Assembly (NCBI GenBank): GCA_001717545.1
Contig: CP017039.1
Location: 682,001 to 746,000, forward strand
Direction: 5' to 3'
Origin: Anaerolineaceae bacterium oral taxon 439
Lineage (GTDB): Bacteria; Chloroflexota; Anaerolineae; Anaerolineales; Anaerolineaceae
DNA length: 64,000 nt
A model generated the notes under the pieces. That model saw only the letters and a list, made by a program, of their open reading frames with translations. It did no database searches and had not been told where the DNA came from. Positions 59,045 to 64,000 of this stretch are shown piece after piece. The position numbers were made by a program, and so were the translations under genes. The number at the start of each line of letters is the position of its first letter. The first letter of the stretch is position 1.

Positions 59045-59968
59045 ATGATCAAAACTATCGTTATTTACAATCGGCACGCTCTGAAGCGAAAGCCGCGTCA
59101 TTCGATTGAGGAAGTCGGGAAAGCGCTTTTATCCGCGGGAATCGATCATGTCATGATTTCGCCGATGAAGAGCGGAGAAACGATCGAGCTCGTTGAAGCG
59201 GCGGTCCGGGACGGGACGGAGCGCGTGATCTGTACCGGGGGCGACGGGACGGTTAACGAAGTTGTCAACGGCGTCGTCCGCGCGGAGAAGAACGGCGCGG
59301 CGCGCGCGGCGATTGGGATTCTTCCGAACGGACGCGGGAATGATTTTGGATATGCCGTCGGAATCCCGCAGGATCTTCAGCGATCGATCGCGATTATCGC
59401 GGCGGGACATCTCAGAAGGGTCGACGTCGGGCGGGTTTATAACGGCCTTTGCGAACGGTATTTTATGAACGGCGCGGGCGTCGGGATCGACGCGGCGATT
59501 AACTACTGGGCGACGCTTTCGAGTTTAAACGGATTCCCGTCTTATGCCTGGGGCCTGCTGAAAGCGCTTTCCCGGAACTATGTCCAGCCGGTCATGCGCG
59601 TTCGGATCGACGGCGCATCGTTTGAGAAACCGGTCGTGATGCTGGCGGCGATGAATGGGCTCCGCGAGGGCGGGGGCTTCCAGCTCGCGCCTGATTTCGA
59701 CCTGCAGGACGGGCTGCTGAACGTTTCGATCATCGGGGACGGACTTCCGCTCAGGCGGGTCCTCCCGATTATCCCGTCGTTTTTTAATGGAACGGTCGCT
59801 CAACAGAAGATAGTTCACCGGTACCTGGCCAGAAAGATCGAAGTCGAGATCCCGGATCGCGGCCTGATCGGGCAGGCGGACGGCGAAGTCCTCGGGACGG
59901 GGATTCGATCGTTTCGGGCGGAGATCGCCGGCGATTCGATCGACCTGATCGTTCCGAAGGCGGGCTGA
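59045..59968 (+). CDS. Diacylglycerol/lipid kinase (DagK/YegS family)
   Basis: 307 residues. The ATP-binding motif CTGGDGTVNEVVNGV (about 60-74), GILPNGRGNDFGYAVG and the late QADGE motif match the DAGK catalytic family (YegS, DgkB, BmrU). It phosphorylates diacylglycerol or a related lipid at the membrane, feeding phosphatidate back to lipid synthesis. Weak ribosome site. The next gene starts 16 bases later, so the two may be co-transcribed. Confidence 0.9.
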   Translation: MIKTIVIYNRHALKRKPRHSIEEVGKALLSAGIDHVMISPMKSGETIELVEAAVRDGTERVICTGGDGTVNEVVNGVVRAEKNGAARAAIGILPNGRGNDFGYAVGIPQDLQRSIAIIAAGHLRRVDVGRVYNGLCERYFMNGAGVGIDAAINYWATLSSLNGFPSYAWGLLKALSRNYVQPVMRVRIDGASFEKPVVMLAAMNGLREGGGFQLAPDFDLQDGLLNVSIIGDGLPLRRVLPIIPSFFNGTVAQQKIVHRYLARKIEVEIPDRGLIGQADGEVLGTGIRSFRAEIAGDSIDLIVPKAG

Positions 59969-59984
59969 CGGAAGGCGGCCTGGG

Positions 59985-62057
59985 ATGCGTTCGCAAGCGG
60001 AACCCAACCCCGACCGGCGAGGCGAAGCGCGCGCGTCGCTGATATTCGCGCTGACGGCGGCGTTGGCGGCGCTCGCCGCCTATGGGATCCTGATTCCGTC
60101 GTGGGCGGCGTTCGGCGACGATCCGAATTTTCTCTGGACGTATCATCGCGGCGGAGCGGCGGCTTACCGTCCCTTCATGGCCTGGATCCGGGAGTACGGC
60201 GTCCTTTTGTACGAATGGTTTTCGCCTTTTGCAGGCGAGGCGGTTATGCGCTGGCGGATCGCGGCTCTGGGGCTGCGCTGGCTTTCCTCCGTCCTTTATT
60301 TTATAACGCTGCGGCGCGCGTATCCGCGGCGGACAGGGCTGATCTTCGCGGCGGGGCTGCTGTTCCTGCTTTATCCGGGGTTCAGTCAGCAGGCGGTTCC
60401 CGTCGAATTTATTCTGCATTTTTTTTCGCTGTGCTGTATTCTGGCTTCGATCGCGATTCATCAGTCCGCGCTGAATTCGAGCCGGCGATCGCTTTCGGCG
60501 CTGCGGATGATCGCGGCGGGCGGGCTGTCGCTGGTCGGGGTTTTTTCCTGCGAATATTTTATTGGATTAGAGATTGTCCGCGCGGTTCTGGTTTACCGGA
60601 GTCTGGACGCGGACGACGCGGCGCGGACGCGTTTCAGGCGGACGGCGGTCACGACGCTCCCGTTCCTGGCGATCCTGGCGCTTTTCCTGTATTGGCGGCT
60701 GTTCCGGACGTCGATTACCTATCTGGAACCGGTCCTGCTGGAGGAGCTTCGGGCGGACCCGCTCAGCGCGGTGACCGGGCTCATGACGCAGGCTGTCGGA
60801 GATTTGAAGACTGCGTTTATCGACGCCTTCCGGCTCCCGCTGTCGACCCGGCTGAGTGGGAAGAGCGGATTTCTGGGACTGTTGCTGACGCTGGTTTTTT
60901 CGGTTCTTTTTTATGTTGTGGTCCGGCGTTTTGAGGCGCCAGGCGCGAACGAGGATACCGATTCGGAACGCAGGAGCCGGGACGAACGCTGGCGCATGGT
61001 CGGGCTCGGGCTTTTCGCGGGTCTCGTGGGCGGCGCGCCGGTCTGGGGCGCGGGGCTGGAAATGACGCTGACGCTGTTCTGGGACCGGCTGACGCTGTCG
61101 TTCGCCTGGGGGGCGGCGTTGGCGGCCGTGGCGTTTTTATCCGAGATCCTGCGCCCGCGTTACCGTGCGGTCGGGCTGGCGCTGCTGGCGGCGGTTCCGC
61201 TGGGGTACCAGTTCCAGGTTCAGAACCGCTTCCGGCGCGATTGGGAGCTGACGCGCGCGGCGGTCTGGGAGCTGAAATGGCGCGCGCCCGATTTAGCGCC
61301 GGGAACGCTCCTGCTCTTCGATCGGCTCCCGACCGGGTCGCTGACGGATAATTCGTTGAACGCGCTGGTCAACTGGGCGTATGAGACGCCCAGGGCGCCG
61401 GAGCGGGAGGCGTATAAGGTTTTTGAGATCGATAACCGGCGCGAGAGCCTGCTGACGCTGCGTCCGGAATCGCCGGTCGTTCACGGCGCGTTTCATGGCG
61501 TGATGAGTGACGCGGTGATCGCGGTGAAATCGCCTTCGGCTTGCCTGATGCTGCTCCGGCCGGGCGATCGGAACCTGCCGTTTTTATCGAAAACGGGGCG
61601 GGCGCTGCTGCCGATCGTGTCCGATCCGGGAAAGCGCGTGATCCCGACGGCGGATCGGCCGATGACGCTTCCTCCGTTTTTCGCCGATGAACCGGCGCAT
61701 GGATGGTGTTTCTATTATGAGCGGGCGGAGGCGGCGGCGGATCGCGGCGATTGGGCGGAGGTTCTGAGACTGGCGCATGAGGCGGAGGCGCAGGGATTGG
61801 CGGCTTCGACCGCGGTTGAGCTGCGCAGCTTTTTGATCGCGGCGCTGATTGGCGGCGATCCTGAGCTGGCTGAGCGGTACGCGGCCGCGGTTGAAGCGGA
61901 GGAGGGCGTTCCGGCGTTTTTCCGTCCGGCGCTGGAAGCGTTCGACCCGGCGTCGCTGTCGCCCGAGGGGCGTCGGATACGGGAGCGGATGATCTCTGTT
62001 CCTGATTCGAGCGGTTTTGACCAGGAGGATTTTCGATCCGGAACGGCGTATAATTGA
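59985..62057 (+). CDS. Large polytopic membrane protein, GT-C-like
   Basis: 690 residues. Residues 17-400 hold about nine or ten hydrophobic helices; the first loop contains FGDDPNFLW, and such an acidic pair in the first extracytoplasmic loop recalls GT-C glycosyltransferases. The last 280 residues are soluble, including an Ala/Glu-rich helical segment (YYERAEAAADRGDWAEVLRL) of TPR-like character. Plausible role: transfer of lipid-linked sugars or envelope polymer assembly, inference only. It follows the lipid kinase by 16 bp. Confidence 0.6.
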   Translation: MRSQAEPNPDRRGEARASLIFALTAALAALAAYGILIPSWAAFGDDPNFLWTYHRGGAAAYRPFMAWIREYGVLLYEWFSPFAGEAVMRWRIAALGLRWLSSVLYFITLRRAYPRRTGLIFAAGLLFLLYPGFSQQAVPVEFILHFFSLCCILASIAIHQSALNSSRRSLSALRMIAAGGLSLVGVFSCEYFIGLEIVRAVLVYRSLDADDAARTRFRRTAVTTLPFLAILALFLYWRLFRTSITYLEPVLLEELRADPLSAVTGLMTQAVGDLKTAFIDAFRLPLSTRLSGKSGFLGLLLTLVFSVLFYVVVRRFEAPGANEDTDSERRSRDERWRMVGLGLFAGLVGGAPVWGAGLEMTLTLFWDRLTLSFAWGAALAAVAFLSEILRPRYRAVGLALLAAVPLGYQFQVQNRFRRDWELTRAAVWELKWRAPDLAPGTLLLFDRLPTGSLTDNSLNALVNWAYETPRAPEREAYKVFEIDNRRESLLTLRPESPVVHGAFHGVMSDAVIAVKSPSACLMLLRPGDRNLPFLSKTGRALLPIVSDPGKRVIPTADRPMTLPPFFADEPAHGWCFYYERAEAAADRGDWAEVLRLAHEAEAQGLAASTAVELRSFLIAALIGGDPELAERYAAAVEAEEGVPAFFRPALEAFDPASLSPEGRRIRERMISVPDSSGFDQEDFRSGTAYN

Positions 62058-62106
62058 TATAAGTTTCAATCCTGAAGCGTAAGGGCGTACGGGGGAAGGG
62101 AGCTGG

Positions 62107-62619
62107 ATGAGCGAAGCGAAAGAAGAGAAATTGGACGTCAGAAAAAAGAAGAAAAAGCCAAGAGTCCGGTCGTCAGCGAAGGCGATCATCCTTCGGGACG
62201 GGAGCCTCCTGGCGCAGCGCTGCGATTTTGGCGACGGTATCGTTTGCTACCTGCTCCCCGGCGGGGGACAGAAATTCGGAGAATCGCTTCACGACGCGCT
62301 TCGGCGCGAGGTTCTGGAAGAAACCGGCGCGGAGATCGAGATCGGCCCGCTTGTCTGGATTCGGGATTATATCGGACGGAACCATGAGTTCGCCGAAGAG
62401 GACCCGGATACGCATCAGGTTTCACATTATTTTCTCTGCGAACTGGTATCCGGGCCGGACGGCGCGCGCGCGTCGAACCCCGATTCGGTTCAGGTCGGGT
62501 TGAATTGGATCCCGCTGACCGAAATCAGGTCGGCGAACCTGTACCCGAAAGCGCTGAAAGCGCGTTTCAGCGCGGATGGATGGATCGAGGGCGAGGTTTA
62601 CGCTGGGGACGTCAATTAA
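62107..62619 (+). CDS. Nudix hydrolase
   Basis: 170 residues. A complete Nudix box GGGQKFGESLHDALRREVLEETG (about 52-74) holds the RExxEE metal-binding helix. The N-terminal 20 residues are highly basic (VRKKKKKPRVRSS), unusual for the family and perhaps RNA- or membrane-interacting. Substrate (nucleotide diphosphate, mRNA cap or dinucleotide) unknown. Start ATG at 62107 follows GGAAGGGAGCTGG. Confidence 0.88.
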   Translation: MSEAKEEKLDVRKKKKKPRVRSSAKAIILRDGSLLAQRCDFGDGIVCYLLPGGGQKFGESLHDALRREVLEETGAEIEIGPLVWIRDYIGRNHEFAEEDPDTHQVSHYFLCELVSGPDGARASNPDSVQVGLNWIPLTEIRSANLYPKALKARFSADGWIEGEVYAGDVN

Positions 62620-62785
62620 GACGGCGTTGAGCGAACTGGCGGCTTTTATTGGGATTGGTTTAATTCTTGCACTTGTAAATAGCAGGCTAAAACATCCGTT
62701 TCTGGATGAATTATTCCGCAGGATTGGAAATAGCCGAGAAACTTGCGGGCATGCCGCAATCGAAAAAGTTATGCCGGAGGCAGAT

Positions 62786-63751
62786 ATGAAGCAATATAAA
62801 AGTATGATTTTCGTTCTTGTCATGATGATCGCGGTGCTGATTGTCAGTACCGCAGCCGTCGACGCCCAATCGGCGTCTATACCGGCGTATACGATTACCA
62901 GCGTTACCGCCGGATTGGAAGTCACGGTCCAGACGAAGGATTTCCCCGCGAGTACGGATTTCGTCGTCCGGATGCGCGATTTTGACGCGGGCGGCAACGC
63001 GATGAGCGTTGCGAGGTTTAATTCCGGCGCCGGCGGCGCGTTCGGGCTGGCGCTTCCGATTCCGTCGGAAGTCGCGGGCGCGCGGACGATCGAAATGACG
63101 ATCGTTTCGGCCTCGGACCCGTTCGGGCTCAGTATCACGTCGCAGTTCGCGAACGGCGGGCCAGGCGGTAAAGTCAGCTGCAACTACAGCGTCATTCCGA
63201 CGTTTAATCTCGACGCGGTCGCGAAAAACGGGAGCGTCACGGTTACGACCGCTAAATTTCCGCCGAATTCGACGTTCAAGGTTAAGATGGGCGTGATTAC
63301 CGGCGGGTCGATCGTTCGCTATGGGATTAAGGGGTTCTCGACGTACGAGCTTCCGGATCCGTACTATGACGGGTCAATCGGGCCGATCGTTCCGTTGCCG
63401 TGGAATCTTCCGTATGTGCCCATTGATCCTTCGTTATATACGTATAATCTCCCGGATCCCGTCGTTCCGCCCTGCTGGCCGACCGGGCAGGACTGCGCTT
63501 ATACAACGATTACCGTTCCGGGCAGCGGGACGATTTTCAGCGGGATCGAAGTCGGTACGTACGAGTCGATCGATGGCTCGCCCCAGACGGTCTCGTATCC
63601 GATCCCCACGGAGCTTAAAGACGTTTCCCCGATCATCCTCCGTTTCGAGGATCAGGGTCCCTGCGGAATCTATTCGTTCGGTTATTTCTGGAACGCGGAT
63701 TTCCCCGTCGCGGGTACGGTTCCGACCGTCGAGATTCAGCCGATCCGGTAG
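62786..63751 (+). CDS. Secreted protein of unknown function (321 aa)
   Basis: The start is MKQYKSM at 62786 with CCGGAGG before it; the longer frame from 62576 overlaps the Nudix gene end and is rejected. Signal peptide MIFVLVMMIAVLIVSTAAVDAQ. Two beta-sandwich-like modules (ITSVTAGLEVTVQTKDFPAST and FNLDAVAKNGSVTVTTAKFPPNSTFKV) are joined by a Pro/Tyr-rich segment (LPDPYYDGSIGPIVPLPWN). Four Cys could form disulfides. No anchor; likely exported. Confidence 0.68.
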   Translation: MKQYKSMIFVLVMMIAVLIVSTAAVDAQSASIPAYTITSVTAGLEVTVQTKDFPASTDFVVRMRDFDAGGNAMSVARFNSGAGGAFGLALPIPSEVAGARTIEMTIVSASDPFGLSITSQFANGGPGGKVSCNYSVIPTFNLDAVAKNGSVTVTTAKFPPNSTFKVKMGVITGGSIVRYGIKGFSTYELPDPYYDGSIGPIVPLPWNLPYVPIDPSLYTYNLPDPVVPPCWPTGQDCAYTTITVPGSGTIFSGIEVGTYESIDGSPQTVSYPIPTELKDVSPIILRFEDQGPCGIYSFGYFWNADFPVAGTVPTVEIQPIR

Positions 63752-63908
63752 GTAATAAATCCGGAACGGAAAGGCCCATAGCCGGAACGGCGCGGGGCGG
63801 GTCTCCTGCGGCGGCGCAGGATGATCCAGGGTTTCAAATTGCCGGCGGATTGCCAGATACCTCGAATGGGGCGGCGATCCGTCGGTTTTTTGTTCAGAGA
63901 GGAGATCT
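63752..63908. other. Leader of the DAHP synthase gene
   Basis: About 155 bp. A small hairpin (TCCTGCG...CGCAGGA, around 63805-63822) and a T-run (GTCGGTTTTTTG near 63890) are visible, but no riboswitch or attenuator could be defined. The ribosome site of the next gene is GAGAGGAGATCT. Confidence 0.35.
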
Positions 63909-64000
63909 ATGATTGTAGTCTTGAAGAAGGATCCGGACGAACGTCAGCTCGATAATTTAATCCAGTGGCTTAAGAGTTTAAACCTGGATGTTCATCTGAG
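63909..64000 (+). CDS. aroF: DAHP synthase (AroF type), N-terminal fragment cut by the window
   Basis: The 30 visible codons (MIVVLKKDPDERQLDNLIQW, LNLDVHLS) match the ferredoxin-like N-terminal regulatory domain of type I-beta 3-deoxy-7-phosphoheptulonate synthase, the first step of aromatic amino-acid synthesis. Excellent ribosome site (AGAGGAGATCT). The rest lies beyond the window, so the call rests on a short match. Confidence 0.65.
   Translation, partial: MIVVLKKDPDERQLDNLIQWLKSLNLDVHL

Noticed and set aside
1-64000. CRISPR array or integrated prophage
   Set aside because: No regularly spaced short repeats, cas genes, integrase or phage structural genes were seen.

Overview
The window looks like chromosome from a fermentative, cell-wall-bearing anaerobe, most plausibly a member of the Chloroflexota (Anaerolineae-like). 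This assignment is inferred from gene content and style: sortase, FtsZ, many signal-peptide proteins without outer-membrane machinery, Thr/Pro-rich linkers next to single membrane helices, a Ycf46/Ycf35 pair, and a fused selenium-dependent-type xanthine dehydrogenase. No taxonomic marker was searched. Apart from the first 2.1 kb the sequence is GC-rich with uniform codon use.

Layout. 1-2.4 kb: an AT-rich foreign block with the C-terminal part of a KAP-type NTPase, then an internal scrap of a type I methyltransferase gene (hsdM), probably the edge of a decayed defence island. 2.5-6.8 kb (minus): pth-mfd plus a tiny membrane protein. 7-10.4 kb (plus): patatin, epimerase and glycosyltransferase in ATGA-overlapping order. 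10.4-11.4 kb: a broken flavodoxin-SCP2 gene. 11.4-14.1 kb: small lipoprotein, sortase, small membrane protein and an aminotransferase-fold protein that has lost its PLP lysine. 14.2-20.4 kb (mostly minus): CrtI-like oxidoreductase, class V aminotransferase, SlyD, small membrane protein, zinc-ribbon protein, CPBP protease, tRNA-Ser and ribokinase. 20.6-25.4 kb (plus): TIM-barrel-like protein, an FtsZ with an altered T7 loop, a small protein and three tandem secreted paralogues. 25.7-33.6 kb: a solute-binding protein and a 2,042-residue secreted protein with a vWA-like domain and 14 CnaB-like repeats. 34-38.8 kb: rpsO-pnp, a RelB/DinJ-YoeB toxin-antitoxin pair, a VOC protein and a CYTH protein. 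38.8-41.7 kb (minus): MATE exporter and a secreted protein. 41.9-46.6 kb (minus): a four-gene operon of Ycf46-type AAA ATPase, Ycf35/DUF1257, a beta-propeller protein and a SprT-like protein. 46.6-50 kb: a ClbS/DfsB-like protein, a WYL regulator and a divergent metal ABC transporter (ATPase and permease). 50-56.6 kb: two divergent molybdenum hydroxylase loci. 56.6-56.9 kb: a MITE-like element. 57-64 kb (plus): YgiQ radical SAM protein, lipid kinase, large membrane protein, Nudix hydrolase, secreted protein and the start of a DAHP synthase gene.

How the genes fit together. The molybdenum hydroxylases suggest purine or N-heterocycle hydroxylation. Sortase, the giant CnaB protein and the many signal-peptide proteins point to an elaborate cell surface. 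pth-mfd, rpsO-pnp, ftsZ and tRNA-Ser are housekeeping. The observations I rate highest are: the CnaB array in which only one of 14 repeats keeps the Lys/Glu/Asn isopeptide triad; the Ycf46-Ycf35-propeller-SprT operon; the FtsZ Asp-to-His change; the lysine-less aminotransferase fold; the nonsense-interrupted flavodoxin-SCP2 gene; and three small membrane proteins that simple length cut-offs would miss.
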